Shown: positions 25,185-35,042, counted from the first letter of the stretch. The stretch: 64,000 nucleotides of DNA from Alkalibaculum sporogenes (GCF_009362815.1 NZ_WHNX01000011.1:1-64000), one strand, 5' to 3'. Notes: generated by a model from the sequence alone, not told the origin. A program made the numbers and translations.

Positions 25185-26511
25185 CTGTTATCTCTCCAAT
25201 CAAATCGTATTCTAATGCGTCAGTTATTAGGGTTTTGCACATTTGTCCTTCTTCTAATTTATAATTAGAATGCACGTATACTATACCATCTATTTCTGGT
25301 GTGTCCATATAGCTTCTACCGAAATACACACTCGGGTCATCAGTAACACCTTCTATTAATATTTCAAGTACATGGTTAATTTTTTTTTCATTATTCATCA
25401 AAGAAATTTCTTGTTGCATTTGCAAAATTTTCTCTTGTCTATCTATTTTTATTTCATCTGGCACTTGATTTTCAAAAAGAGCAGCTTTAGTATCTTCTTC
25501 TAAGGAATAAGTAAATACACCTAAACGATCTAATTTCAAATCCTCTAATGTTTTTAACATATTATTAAAATCTTCATCACTCTCTCCAGGAAACCCCGTA
25601 ATAAAAGAAGAACGTATTACGATATCTGGAATTTCAGATCGTAATTTTTCTATTAATTTAGTTATTTTAACTTTATTAGTTTTTCTAGCCATTCCCTTTA
25701 ATACATTATCTTCAGTGTGTTGCAGGGGAATATCTAAATAATTTATTATTTTGGTACTATTTTTTATAACATCTATTAATTCATCGCTTATATTTTCTGG
25801 ATAAGCGTATAATAGTCTAATCCACTTTAACATATCTATATCTTCTAATTCTTTTAGTAATAGAGGTAGTGAATTTTTGCCGTAAATATCAATACCATAC
25901 TGAGTAATATCTTGAGCAATTAATATAACTTCTTTAACGCCATTACTAACAAGATTTATGATTTCTTGCTTAATATCTTTAGGTTTTCTACTTCTAAATC
26001 TACCTCTAAGAGTGGGAATAATACAGAAAGTACAGTGATTATTACAACCATCTCCAATTTTAACAAAAGCAGTGTACTTAGGTGTAGAGATTTTTCTAGG
26101 TAAAGATTCGTCAAAGTTGTAATGAATGTTCCCATATGCACATACTTTTTCTCCATTTAGAGTATCTTCAATTATTTTTACTATATTCACATAATCTCCA
26201 GTACCAACAACAGCATCTAGCTCAGGTATAGAGTTTAGTAAATCTTCCTTATATCTTTCTGATAAGCACCCAGTAGCTATTAATACCTTTAAACTTCCAT
26301 GTACTTTATTTTGTGCTAGTTCTAAGATCGTATCTATAGATTCATCTTTTGCAGAAGCGATAAAACCACAGGTATTTACTATTAAAACTTCAGCCTTTGA
26401 ATTATCTTCTACAAGTACGTAATTTCCTTCTTCAATTAATCCTAACATTATTTCTGAGTCCACTAGATTTTTTGCGCATCCAAGGGAGACTAAGCCTACA
26501 TTACATGTCAT
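25168..26511 (-). CDS. rimO: Ribosomal protein S12 methylthiotransferase
   Basis: A 447-residue radical-SAM methylthiotransferase. The N-terminal UPF0004 domain (SLGCAKNLVDSEIMLGLI; VNTCGFIASAKDESIDTI; ATGCLSERY) binds the auxiliary cluster. The radical-SAM cysteines lie in GDGCNNHCTFCIIPTLRGRF, and a C-terminal TRAM domain follows. The SLGCAKN start and the length identify RimO rather than MiaB. It modifies an aspartate in ribosomal protein S12. It is 16 nt downstream of ftsK and overlaps pgsA. Confidence 0.94.
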   Translation of the reverse strand: MTCNVGLVSLGCAKNLVDSEIMLGLIEEGNYVLVEDNSKAEVLIVNTCGFIASAKDESIDTILELAQNKVHGSLKVLIATGCLSERYKEDLLNSIPELDAVVGTGDYVNIVKIIEDTLNGEKVCAYGNIHYNFDESLPRKISTPKYTAFVKIGDGCNNHCTFCIIPTLRGRFRSRKPKDIKQEIINLVSNGVKEVILIAQDITQYGIDIYGKNSLPLLLKELEDIDMLKWIRLLYAYPENISDELIDVIKNSTKIINYLDIPLQHTEDNVLKGMARKTNKVKITKLIEKLRSEIPDIVIRSSFITGFPGESDEDFNNMLKTLEDLKLDRLGVFTYSLEEDTKAALFENQVPDEIKIDRQEKILQMQQEISLMNNEKKINHVLEILIEGVTDDPSVYFGRSYMDTPEIDGIVYVHSNYKLEEGQMCKTLITDALEYDLIGEITGEFTK

Positions 26512-26527
26512 TTTTATTCATCCTTTT

Positions 26528-28804
26528 TTACTCGTTTTTTTTAATACTATTATCATACTCATCTTTTGAAATTAATACTTTTCTTGGCTTACTACCCTCA
26601 GGACCAGAGATAATACCCTTGCTTTCCATTTCATCAATAATCCTTCCAGCTCGAGAGTAGCCTACTCTTAGCTTTCTTTGAATCATAGAGGTTGATATAT
26701 TATCTAATTCTAAGGTTAATGCTAGAGCTTGAGGCATCATATCATCTTCAAAATCGTCTTGATCAGTAGATACATTAACATCCTTTATCTCTTCTATTAC
26801 TTTCTCATTGTAGTTAACCTCTCCTTGCTTCTTCACAAAGTTCACTACTTCTTCTACTTCAGTATCAGAGATAAATGTTCCTTGAATTCTGATAGGTTTT
26901 GACTCGCCGACTGGATTGTATAGCATGTCCCCTCTTCCAAGGAGCTTTTCTGCACCACCTACATCTAATATCGTTCTTGAATCGACCATAGATGATACAG
27001 CGAAAGATATTCTTGAAGGCACATTTGCTTTAATAAGACCAGTTATTACATCTACAGAAGGTCTTTGTGTCGCTAGAACCAAATGAATTCCAGCAGCTCT
27101 TGCTAATTGAGCTAAACGACAAATTGCATTTTCCACTTCTCTAGGTGATACCATCATTAAATCAGCTAATTCATCAATTATAATTACTATTCTAGGCATT
27201 TGAGCTTTATCTTTCCCTATTACTACTTCATTGTAACGGTTAATATCTCTTACACCACTATCTTTAAATAACTTATATCGTTCAGTCATTTCTTTTATAG
27301 CCCAATTTAATGCACCAGAGGCATGTTTAGGGTCTGTAACAACTGGAATAAGTAGATGAGGTATTCCATTGTAGTTATTAAGTTCAACCATTTTTGGATC
27401 AATTAGTATCAGCTTTACTTCTTCAGGAGAAGCTTTATATAGTATACTTGTTATGATGGAGTTGATGCAAACACTTTTTCCAGAACCTGTAGCTCCTGCA
27501 ATTAGAACATGAGGCATTTTTGCAATGTCTCCAACTACTACAGAACCAGATAACTCTTTACCAAGGGCAAAACAAATTTTGCTCTCGTAGTCTTTAAACT
27601 GTTTACTTTCTAATACTTCTCTAATATTGACTACTGCAGTATCTTTATTTGGTACTTCAATTCCAACGGCAGCTTTACCGGGAATAGGAGCTTCTATTCT
27701 AACATTCGTAGTTGCTAGGCTTAAAGCCAGGTCATTAGATAGATTAACAATTTTACTAACTTTTACACCAGCTTCTAGTTGTAATTCATATCTTGTTACA
27801 CTAGGTCCCATACTAACTTCTACAACCTTAGCCTTAACTCCAAAATCTTGTAGTGTTTTTTCTAATATTTTTGCGTTAATTAGTATTTCTTTCTTGCTAT
27901 TGGAGTTTATAGTAACAGGTGGTATTAATAATTCGAGTGAAGGAAACGAGTATTTTATAGGTACGTATTCGTTATTAATTGGTCCACTTTTAGTTTGTTC
28001 TTCTAATTGTGAGATTTTTTCCTCAATTTTATGATTATTTTTTTCTGACTCAGTTTTCTTTAAGTCGTTGGGGTCCTTGTTTTTTTTGCTCCTCACTTCA
28101 GAATAGTCTAATATTTTTATATTTTTGACTGATTCATCATGGTTTTTATCCTGTAGCGGTTTGTCAGGTTTTGTTTCTTCTTTAGGCTCTTTAATCTTAC
28201 TTGCATCAGATTTTTCTGGTCTACTGTTATAAGCCGATTTTAAATGTAAGTAACCGTCGTAAAGAGATTTTTGAGTCATTAAAATGATAGAAATAAGTGT
28301 GGTTATTGTTAATATTATAATAGTTCCCTTAACTGAGAATAAGCTTACTAGTAGTGCAGTAAGAAATATTCCTATAATACCTCCTCCATCTTGGGCATTT
28401 AAAGCTACATCTAAGACTTGTCTGCTAAATACTGGATTAATTATTAAGTTATCTATTATAGTAATGAAAATACTGATATTTACTGTAAATAATATCATGG
28501 GCAAAACGATAGATTTCCAATAGGTAATACCTTTCATAATAAAATAAATACCTAAGATAATTAATAGAAATGTAATTATATAACTCGCTTTTCCCATAGC
28601 AAAATACAGTAGAAAATACAGGCTTTTTCCTATTGTTCCAGGTTCACTAACCATTAACGAGTAAAAGCTGTAAATACCTACTAAAATCATGGTGAGGCCA
28701 ATTATTTCGCTAAATATTTTTGTTTCAGTAAAACTAACTTTCTTAGAAGCTTTTCTTTTTGAAGTTTTCTTATTCGTTTTTTTTCTAGTTGTAGCTGTTG
28801 ACAT
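26528..28804 (-). CDS. ftsK: DNA translocase FtsK/SpoIIIE
   Basis: A 758-residue septal DNA pump. A basic N terminus and four to five membrane helices (about 30-185) are followed by a charged linker (about 190-280), the motor domain with Walker [15 protein letters not shown], Walker [15 protein letters not shown] and [20 protein letters not shown], and a C-terminal gamma winged helix ([20 protein letters not shown]). In spore formers it moves the chromosome into the forespore. It is first in ftsK-rimO-pgsA. It is normally near tepA; here an osmolyte cassette lies between. Confidence 0.95.
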   Translation of the reverse strand: MSTATTRKKTNKKTSKRKASKKVSFTETKIFSEIIGLTMILVGIYSFYSLMVSEPGTIGKSLYFLLYFAMGKASYIITFLLIILGIYFIMKGITYWKSIVLPMILFTVNISIFITIIDNLIINPVFSRQVLDVALNAQDGGGIIGIFLTALLVSLFSVKGTIIILTITTLISIILMTQKSLYDGYLHLKSAYNSRPEKSDASKIKEPKEETKPDKPLQDKNHDESVKNIKILDYSEVRSKKNKDPNDLKKTESEKNNHKIEEKISQLEEQTKSGPINNEYVPIKYSFPSLELLIPPVTINSNSKKEILINAKILEKTLQDFGVKAKVVEVSMGPSVTRYELQLEAGVKVSKIVNLSNDLALSLATTNVRIEAPIPGKAAVGIEVPNKDTAVVNIREVLESKQFKDYESKICFALGKELSGSVVVGDIAKMPHVLIAGATGSGKSVCINSIITSILYKASPEEVKLILIDPKMVELNNYNGIPHLLIPVVTDPKHASGALNWAIKEMTERYKLFKDSGVRDINRYNEVVIGKDKAQMPRIVIIIDELADLMMVSPREVENAICRLAQLARAAGIHLVLATQRPSVDVITGLIKANVPSRISFAVSSMVDSRTILDVGGAEKLLGRGDMLYNPVGESKPIRIQGTFISDTEVEEVVNFVKKQGEVNYNEKVIEEIKDVNVSTDQDDFEDDMMPQALALTLELDNISTSMIQRKLRVGYSRAGRIIDEMESKGIISGPEGSKPRKVLISKDEYDNSIKKNE

Positions 28805-28840
28805 TATATCACCTCGAAGTTCTCTCTATATTTTACCACA

Positions 28841-28878
28841 AAAAAATATGCACAGTTGTACTGTACATATTTTTTTGA
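28841..28878. terminator. Bidirectional-looking terminator between opuAC and ftsK
   Basis: Stem AAAAAAATATG-CACAGT / ACTGTA-CATATTTTTTT with loop TGT. On the minus strand it ends the opuA operon just before ftsK. Confidence 0.8.
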
Positions 28879-28947
28879 TGAAATTATTAATTATTTATTT
28901 TCTTATCTTACTTAAAACGCCGCGAAGACGCTTTTCATTAATAATTT
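28879..28947. repeat. Inverted repeat flanking a CGCGAAGACG core, possible degenerate copy E
   Basis: Perfect 11-bp arms AAATTATTAAT and ATTAATAATTT enclose a sequence with CGCCGCGAAGACGC, the motif also found in copies A and D. It lies between the opuAC stop and its terminator. Confidence 0.4.
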
Positions 28948-29818
28948 AGTTAGAAGCAGGAATCCATTCGTTTACTACTTCTTCATTATCGTTCATCCAA
29001 TTTCTAGCAACTACCATTATATCTTCTTCACTATCTTCTATTAGAACTAAGAGTTCACTTAATTGCTCATCTGTTAATTTAAAGTTAGCTAATAACTCTA
29101 CAACATCTGGCATATCTTCAGATAGTCCTTTTCTAGTAACAGTTTGAATTTCTTCAGCAGCTCCAAAGATACCTTTAGGATCTTCTAATACTTTTAAGTC
29201 AAAACGTGAGAATTTCCAGTGAGGTTTCCAACCTGTAACAACAATAGGTTCATTTGCATCTATTGCTTTATTTAATGCAGCAGTCATTGTTACATCACTA
29301 CCAGCTAGTAATGTATAGTCTAGGTCATATTCTTCAATGGCGTTTTCAGTGGCACCCATAAGACCTGCTCCAGAATCAATACCAATAATTTGTCCGTCAA
29401 ATAAATCAATATTATCGTTTAATTCGTCAACACTATCGATATCAACATAGGTTGGGACTATTAATCCAATCAATGCACTATCGTAGCTAGTGCCAACAAA
29501 ATCCATGTCGTCCCCATATTTCTCTATATAGTCCTTATGGGTTACAGGTGCCCATACGTCTAAGAAAGCATCTGTATTACCACTTGCTACTGAAGTAAAG
29601 ATAGGTGCAACGTCAGCAAGAGTAAGATCTACATCGTATCCCATTTTATCTTCTAGTATTGTTGCCACAAGGTGAGTCATAGCAATTCCCTCTGCCCAAT
29701 TAACATAACCAAGTTGTACGGTTTCTTTTCCATCTTCATTTGTTGCACAACCACTTAATACAGTTAGTGATAGTAATCCAACTAGTATTAGTGAGAGTAA
29801 TTTTTTCATTTTAATCAT
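28946..29818 (-). CDS. opuAC: Glycine betaine/proline-betaine ABC transporter, substrate-binding lipoprotein
   Basis: A 290-residue OpuAC/ProX-type binding protein. It has a signal peptide with lipobox (SLTVLSGCATNED; lipidated Cys at 24) and aromatic residues typical of the betaine cage (YVNWAEGIAMTHL; DVWAPVTH; TGWKPHWKF). It captures compatible solutes outside the cell and hands them to OpuAB. It is the last gene of the opuAA-AB-AC operon; here the binding protein is separate, unlike the fused BusAB of lactococci. Confidence 0.92.
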   Translation of the reverse strand: MIKMKKLLSLILVGLLSLTVLSGCATNEDGKETVQLGYVNWAEGIAMTHLVATILEDKMGYDVDLTLADVAPIFTSVASGNTDAFLDVWAPVTHKDYIEKYGDDMDFVGTSYDSALIGLIVPTYVDIDSVDELNDNIDLFDGQIIGIDSGAGLMGATENAIEEYDLDYTLLAGSDVTMTAALNKAIDANEPIVVTGWKPHWKFSRFDLKVLEDPKGIFGAAEEIQTVTRKGLSEDMPDVVELLANFKLTDEQLSELLVLIEDSEEDIMVVARNWMNDNEEVVNEWIPASN

Positions 29819-29892
29819 TTTATGACATCCTCTCTAAGTATGAAATATTTATAATCAACTATAGTGGACATTATATTTATCAACTATAGGAG

Positions 29893-30732
29893 TTATTGCT
29901 TAATTTTTCTCTTTTGTTGACCTAATCCTTGAGTTATCCTATCTAGTAACATAGCTAAGATAACTACAGCTAGTCCTCCTTCAAAACCTTCTCCAATTCT
30001 CATTTGTGTTATTCCTCTGAGCACTACATTACCTAACCCACCAGCTCCAATCATTGCTGAGATTACAACCATTGAAAGTGATAACATAATAGTCTGGTTT
30101 AAACCTGCTAAAATAGTAGGTAATGCCAATGGTATTTGTACTTTAAAGAGTAATTGTGATGAGGTTGCTCCAAATGAATGAGATGCTTCAATAACATCTT
30201 CTGGTACCTGGCGAATACCGAGGCTTGTTAAACGTACTACTGGAGGCATAGCAAAGATTACAGTTGCTACAGCACCTGGTACTTGTCCTAAATCAAAAAA
30301 GTAAACGGCAGGTATCAAATAAACAAAAGCAGGCATTGTTTGCATAAAATCTAAAACAGGTCGCATGATATTATTGAGCTTATCATTTCTTGACATCCAT
30401 ATTCCAAGTGGGATACCTATTATAAGTGCAATAAAAGTTGCAGTGATTACTAAAGCTAATGTTTGCATTGTTTCTCGCCATAAACCCATAGATTGTATAA
30501 CTAAAAGTCCTACAATGGCAAAAATACCAGTTCCTTTATTTGCAAATTTCCATGCAATAAGGGCAAAAATTAAAATAGTAATATAAAAAGGAATCCCATT
30601 AAAGATCCACGCAAATGTATTTATTACTGTTAGTAATATACTTTTTATACCATCAAAAAAAGAAGTGAAATTCGTTGTTAACCAAGATATTAAAATTTCT
30701 ACAATATCTCCTATAGGAATCTTATACATCAT
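29893..30732 (-). CDS. opuAB: Glycine betaine ABC transporter permease
   Basis: A permease of about 279 residues with an N-terminal amphipathic region and six to seven helices. It carries the ABC-permease EAA-like loop (VRLTSLGIRQVPEDVIEASH SFGATSSQLLFKVQIPLALP). The start chosen is ATG 30732, which overlaps the last 11 nt of opuAA and follows GAGGAGG; the upstream GTG would place the SD inside the gene. It forms the membrane channel of an osmoprotectant importer. Confidence 0.92.
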   Translation of the reverse strand: MMYKIPIGDIVEILISWLTTNFTSFFDGIKSILLTVINTFAWIFNGIPFYITILIFALIAWKFANKGTGIFAIVGLLVIQSMGLWRETMQTLALVITATFIALIIGIPLGIWMSRNDKLNNIMRPVLDFMQTMPAFVYLIPAVYFFDLGQVPGAVATVIFAMPPVVRLTSLGIRQVPEDVIEASHSFGATSSQLLFKVQIPLALPTILAGLNQTIMLSLSMVVISAMIGAGGLGNVVLRGITQMRIGEGFEGGLAVVILAMLLDRITQGLGQQKRKIKQ

Positions 30733-31915
30733 TGTCCTCCTCACCAAGTAATCCAGCTAAAACGGATACTTTAAATATTATCCCTAATACTCTATTATCA
30801 TCATCTAATACTACTACAGGATAAGGAGAACTTATAAATAGTGGTAAAAGTTCTTCTATAGACGTATTGCCAGAGACAGTATTTACATTCTTATGGATAA
30901 TGCTTTCTAAGTCGTTTTTGTTTTGCTTAAGTAAATTTGTTGCGTCATCTATTGTAACAATACCTTTCAAATGTCGTGCTTTATCTACTACAAAAATACT
31001 AGATATGGATGCTTCTTTCATTTTTCTAACAGCCACTCTTACTCCATCTTTAGAGGATACAATAGTATCAACTTTTTTCATTATAGAAGATGCAGTAACT
31101 ATTTTTGCTCGATTTACATCTTGTACAAATTCTTTTACATAGTCATCAGCTGGGCTATTTAGAATTTCTTCTGGAGTTCCAATCTGAACAATGATTCCAT
31201 CTTTCATAATTGCAATTCTATCTCCAATTTTTAATGCTTCATCTAAATCATGAGTTATAAAAATAATTGTTTTATGCATTCTATCTTGAAGTGATAATAA
31301 TTCATCTTGCATTTCTTTTCGAATTAAGGGATCTAGGGCACTAAATGCTTCATCCATTAAAAGAATATCAGGATTTGTAGTTAATGCTCTCGCAAGTCCT
31401 ACTCTCTGTTGCATACCACCGCTAAGTTCTGATGGCATTGAATTTTCATAACCTTTTAACCCAACAAGTTCTAATGATTCTATAGATTTTTGATTTCTTG
31501 TGTTTAAGTCTTCATTTTGTATTTCAAGACCAAAACCTACATTATCTAAAACACTACGATGAGGCAATAAGGCAAAGTTTTGAAAGATCATTGCCACCTT
31601 TTTTCGACGTACATCTTGAAGAGTTTCTTTACTACATCCTACAATATTTTGACCATCAATTAATATTTCCCCTGATGATGGTTCAATAAGTCTGTTCAGA
31701 CATCGTATTAGGGTTGATTTTCCACTACCAGATAGACCCATTACTACAAAGATTTCTCCTTCTTCAACAGCAAAACTAGCATCATTAACACCTACACCAT
31801 GACCTGTTTGTTTAAGAATTTGTTCTTTATTTATACCTTGTTTAATTAAAGGATATATTTTTTTTGGAGTTGGTCCAAAAATTTTAAATAAATTTTTTAC
31901 TTCAACTTTTACCAT
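30722..31915 (-). CDS. opuAA: Glycine betaine ABC transporter ATPase with CBS domains
   Basis: A 397-residue ATPase from ATG 31915, which follows GGAGGAAG. A longer frame reaches 32011, but its first 32 codons cover the operator/hairpin and the leader, so I reject that start. Walker A is GLSGSGKST, the signature is LSGGMQQRVGLARAL and Walker B is LLMDEAFSALDP. Two CBS domains (about 275-397) follow; in OpuA these sense ionic strength and, in some species, c-di-AMP. Expression is probably controlled by the upstream BusR-like protein. Confidence 0.93.
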   Translation of the reverse strand: MVKVEVKNLFKIFGPTPKKIYPLIKQGINKEQILKQTGHGVGVNDASFAVEEGEIFVVMGLSGSGKSTLIRCLNRLIEPSSGEILIDGQNIVGCSKETLQDVRRKKVAMIFQNFALLPHRSVLDNVGFGLEIQNEDLNTRNQKSIESLELVGLKGYENSMPSELSGGMQQRVGLARALTTNPDILLMDEAFSALDPLIRKEMQDELLSLQDRMHKTIIFITHDLDEALKIGDRIAIMKDGIIVQIGTPEEILNSPADDYVKEFVQDVNRAKIVTASSIMKKVDTIVSSKDGVRVAVRKMKEASISSIFVVDKARHLKGIVTIDDATNLLKQNKNDLESIIHKNVNTVSGNTSIEELLPLFISSPYPVVVLDDDNRVLGIIFKVSVLAGLLGEEDNDV

Positions 31916-31962
31916 TCGCTTTCTCTTCCTCCATAAACCGCCTATATTTTTAACATAAAAAA

Positions 31963-32031
31963 AGTAACAACTCGTTAGCATGTTAAAATTGTTACTTGTA
32001 AAGTATAACATCTAAGAGTTTTTTATGTCAA
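31963..32031 (-). promoter_or_regulatory. opuA promoter with bipartite BusR-type operator / start-site hairpin
   Basis: On the minus strand TTGACA (32026-32031), 18 nt and TATACT (32002-32007). Right at the expected start are inverted half-sites AGTAAC (31963-31968) and GTTACT (31991-31996), 22 nt apart. The BusR operator, as I recall it, is AGTGAC-type half-sites with about 22 bp spacing. The same DNA forms an RNA hairpin (AAGTAACAA/TTGTTACTT) followed by seven T, so attenuation is an alternative reading. Confidence 0.7.
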
Positions 32032-32073
32032 GGTTTAAAAGTATTTGATATTAGTTATTCCCTATTTTAAAAT

Positions 32074-32128
32074 AAAAAAACACATTAGAATCACTTGAAA
32101 ATTCAAGGAACTAATGTGTTATTTTTTG
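32074..32128 (-). terminator. busR terminator
   Basis: Stem with AACACATTAG / CTAATGTGTT, an inner TTGAA-aaa-TTCAA pairing and A/T runs on both sides. It lies just after the busR-like gene and before the opuA promoter. Confidence 0.8.
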
Positions 32129-32135
32129 ATTAATA

Positions 32136-32765
32136 TTAGTTTTGATAAAGAAAATTTAATACCCTTTCATAGCAGTTTTCATCTCCGACAAAGTATAAAA
32201 TATCACCTTCAGTAATAACCGAATAAGGGCCAGGTGACATCAGTAATGAATCTTCACGTTTAATACCAACTACAGTAGCTAGAGTATTATGCCAAAAATT
32301 AACATCAGATAAATTCTTTCCTACATAAGTGGAAGTAGGATCAATAGTTATCTCAAATGGTATAAAAGGATTTATAGATTTAAATCGACTAGTTTTATCG
32401 ATTAGCCTTCTAATTTGTTCTTTTAGAAACTCATTTTCATTATTTTGGCGTTCAATACTTTTTATAATGTCATTTCTTAAGTCATTAACTGTCTCTATAT
32501 CTTCATGAGTCTTGACAAATTTTACAGCATTTTCATAAGATGTTATAATTACTCCACTACCTTTTGTAGTATTTACAATTTGCATGTCTGACAAGACACA
32601 TATTGCACGCCTAGCTGTCTCAGCTGATACTCCATATTGGCTAGCTAGAGCAGAACGAGCAAACAACTTATCCCCTACTTGATAATGTTTGTCTGCAATT
32701 TTAGCTGCTACATCAGCAGCTATTTGTTGATATCGTGGGCTTGTTACTTTAACTTTTTTCTCCAT
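32136..32765 (-). CDS. busR: BusR-type regulator: GntR winged helix plus RCK_C domain
   Basis: A 209-residue protein. The N-terminal GntR-type winged helix (about 8-75; SALASQYGVSAETARRAICV) and a coiled-coil linker (about 95-125) are followed by a C-terminal RCK_C/TrkA-C domain (about 130-207; TYVGKNLSDVNFWHNTLATV ... SVITEGDILYFVG). This is exactly the build of BusR, the c-di-AMP-dependent repressor of betaine uptake in lactic bacteria. It lies directly upstream of the opuA operon with its own promoter and terminator, and a matching operator overlaps the opuA start site. The c-di-AMP link is inferred from family and context. Confidence 0.88.
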   Translation of the reverse strand: MEKKVKVTSPRYQQIAADVAAKIADKHYQVGDKLFARSALASQYGVSAETARRAICVLSDMQIVNTTKGSGVIITSYENAVKFVKTHEDIETVNDLRNDIIKSIERQNNENEFLKEQIRRLIDKTSRFKSINPFIPFEITIDPTSTYVGKNLSDVNFWHNTLATVVGIKREDSLLMSPGPYSVITEGDILYFVGDENCYERVLNFLYQN

Positions 32766-32849
32766 TTATATTCCTTCATTCCATATAAAATAAGTAAATA
32801 TATAATATAGCGATTGCCTATATTATCATCCGCATATTATCCTCAACCC

Positions 32850-32935
32850 CTTTGGGGCTTCAGTCGTTGTCATTTGCTCATGGAAATACCGTCATCTTTT
32901 CGCAATCGCGAAAAATATGGTTTCTGAGAGCCAAT
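32850..32935. repeat. Cluster of hairpins upstream of busR
   Basis: A small hairpin (CCCCTTTGGGG, 32856-32866) is followed by nested inverted repeats: inner TTTTCGC-AATC-GCGAAAA and outer GAAATACC/GGTTTC. These lie in the busR leader on the minus strand. They may be leader RNA structure or a degenerate mobile repeat. Confidence 0.5.
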
Positions 32936-32949
32936 CTGCTGATACGAAT

Positions 32950-32977
32950 AGTATATCATAATTACAAATTTTATCAA
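32950..32977 (-). promoter_or_regulatory. Probable busR promoter
   Basis: On the minus strand TTGATA (32972-32977), 16 nt and TATACT (32950-32955), followed by a leader of about 180 nt. No AGTGAC-like pair is visible here, so autoregulation is not supported. Confidence 0.5.
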
Positions 32978-33026
32978 TCTATAGGAAGATATAAATGTGA
33001 ATATAAGTTAAGTAACTATATAAGGG

Positions 33027-33758
33027 TTATTTGTTTTCGTTATTATTTTTTTCTATCAATGAATTTATTTTTGCTAATGCTTCGCAAAGACCTCCAACTT
33101 CGTCTATAAGACCTACGTCTACAGCTGATTTACCTATTAATATTGAACCCATGTCGTTTGCTAATTCATTTGTATTTAGCATTAGTTTTAGAAATTCATC
33201 TTTTTTTAATTGTGAATTTTTTTCCACAAAATTTAGAATCCTTTCTTGCATTTTCTGAAAATATTCAAAACTCTGAGATACTGCTATAACCAATCCACTA
33301 GTACGAATTGGATGAAGTGTCATAGAAGCAGTAGGCGCTATAAAAGAATAGTTTGTACTTACGGATAAAGGGACTCCAATACTATGGCCACCACCTATCA
33401 CAAGTGAAACACTGGGCTTTTTCATACTAGAGATAATTTCAGATAGGGCTAGACCAGCTTCTACATCTCCACCTACAGTATTTATTATTAGCAATAAACC
33501 ATCGTACTTAGGATTTTGCTCTACAGCTAATAATTGAGGAATAACGTGTTCGTATTTTGTTGATTTTCTGCCAGCTGCTAATTCAGCATGCCCTTCGATT
33601 TCACCTATTATTGGAAGAGTAAAAATATTGCTTTCAAATTCAGCGATATTTACTTGACCTAGATTTTCAAGATTATTTAACTCACTATCATTGCGATTTT
33701 TATTCAAATTTGTATTTTGGCTATTGTCTTTGTTATTATCTAAGTTATTCATTATCAC
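33027..33758 (-). CDS. tepA: ClpP-like serine protease, TepA/YmfB family
   Basis: A 243-residue cytosolic ClpP-fold protein. The serine motif GGGHSIGVPLSVS, the strand LLLIINTVGGDVEAGLALSE and the His region MTLHPIRTSG fit TepA (YmfB). Proteins of this group process small peptides or spore/translocation-related substrates; the actual substrate is uncertain. A Asn-rich N-terminal arm (first 30 residues) precedes the fold. An ATG two codons in (33752) is as good a start as GTG 33758. The dapG-tepA-ftsK order is conserved in Firmicutes. Confidence 0.85.
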   Translation of the reverse strand: MIMNNLDNNKDNSQNTNLNKNRNDSELNNLENLGQVNIAEFESNIFTLPIIGEIEGHAELAAGRKSTKYEHVIPQLLAVEQNPKYDGLLLIINTVGGDVEAGLALSEIISSMKKPSVSLVIGGGHSIGVPLSVSTNYSFIAPTASMTLHPIRTSGLVIAVSQSFEYFQKMQERILNFVEKNSQLKKDEFLKLMLNTNELANDMGSILIGKSAVDVGLIDEVGGLCEALAKINSLIEKNNNENK

Positions 33759-33866
33759 ACCACCATTTTTTTAATAGTATGGCGTTATGAATTTTTTTTA
33801 TACAAATTTCATTGATATACGTGTTGTATTGTAGAAAAAGGTGATCATTAGTACAATTAATTTAAA

Positions 33867-35042
33867 TTAAAGATTAAAAGTTTTATGAAGTAGTGTGATT
33901 GCTTCTTTAGCGTATTTTGACTTGACTAAAATAGATATAGTAGTATGTGAATCTGAAGTTTGAAGTATATCGTGTTTTTCTTGTAAAGAGTTTATGACTT
34001 TTGACATGACACCTGGTACACCTCTGATTTTACTACCTATTATTGTTATTTTCGTACAATCTTCAACCATTGTATAACTAATATTATTTTGTATTAAAAT
34101 ATCTATTATTTTGTGTTTATGAGTACTATGAGTGATAAAAATACTTTTATCTTTAAATATATTTATCATATCAATGCTAATAAAATTATTTGCCATTTCT
34201 ATAAACACCTGATTATTTGTAGAGATCATTTCAAGATTCCACTGTGTTTTACTATCCTCGTGTGCAATTGCTGTCACTATACTATTTACTTCTGTGCATT
34301 TTGAATTTATAGTTGTTCCGGAATTCTCACGATATTTAGATGTATTGTATACTTTGATTGGGATATTCTCTTTCATTGCTAGATCAACAGCACGAGGGTG
34401 TATTACTTTTGCCCCATATTGTGATAATTGAAAGACCTCATCATAGGCAATTTGTCTTATCAAATTTGCATTAGGCACTAATTTAGGGTCAGCAGTCATA
34501 ATGCCATCTACATCAGTAAAGATTTCGATTTCTTTTGCTTTTAATGCTATTCCTAAAAGAACTGCACTTGTATCACTACCACCTCTGCCAAGAGTAGTAA
34601 TTTCGCCAGATGCATTTATTCCTTGAAACCCAGCTACAACAGGTACTTTACCCATAGAGATAAGTTCTTTTAGATAGTTAACATTTACATCTAAAATAGT
34701 ACTCTCACCATAATGGTTGTCAGTAATAATGCCAGCTTGGCCTCCAGTCAAGGCAATCGCGTCAAAGCCGTGGTCAATGAGATGTGCAGTTAAAACTGTT
34801 GCTGAAATTATTTCACCGCATGATAGTAGCATATCCATATTCCTAGTATTATTATGTATAGGAGAAATAAGTTTTATAAGAGAATCAGTAGAATAATGTT
34901 CACCTTCTCTACCCATTGCAGATACTACAATAACAGATATGTATCCACTTTCCCTTGCTTTTTTTAAATTATCTACGATTTTATCTCGAAGTTGTATACT
35001 ATTGACTGAAGTACCTCCATATTTTTGTATTATTAGACTCAA
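33867..35042 (-). CDS. dapG: Aspartokinase
   Basis: A 391-residue aspartate kinase, the first step of lysine/diaminopimelate/threonine/methionine synthesis. Motifs are IIQKYGGTSVNSIQLRDKI at the N terminus and TTLGRGGSDTSAVLLG; ACT domains lie in the C-terminal third. The TTG start follows AAGGAGG. Genome context (dut, ylmC, dapG, tepA) matches DapG (aspartokinase I), normally inhibited by diaminopimelate. No L-box lysine riboswitch is seen in the about 180-nt upstream region, although two weak promoter-like boxes are. Confidence 0.92.
   Translation of the reverse strand: MSLIIQKYGGTSVNSIQLRDKIVDNLKKARESGYISVIVVSAMGREGEHYSTDSLIKLISPIHNNTRNMDMLLSCGEIISATVLTAHLIDHGFDAIALTGGQAGIITDNHYGESTILDVNVNYLKELISMGKVPVVAGFQGINASGEITTLGRGGSDTSAVLLGIALKAKEIEIFTDVDGIMTADPKLVPNANLIRQIAYDEVFQLSQYGAKVIHPRAVDLAMKENIPIKVYNTSKYRENSGTTINSKCTEVNSIVTAIAHEDSKTQWNLEMISTNNQVFIEMANNFISIDMINIFKDKSIFITHSTHKHKIIDILIQNNISYTMVEDCTKITIIGSKIRGVPGVMSKVINSLQEKHDILQTSDSHTTISILVKSKYAKEAITLLHKTFNL

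Noticed and set aside
30722-32011. Long N-terminal form of opuAA starting at 32011
   Set aside because: The first 32 codons cover the operator/hairpin and leader; a good SD precedes the internal ATG at 31915.
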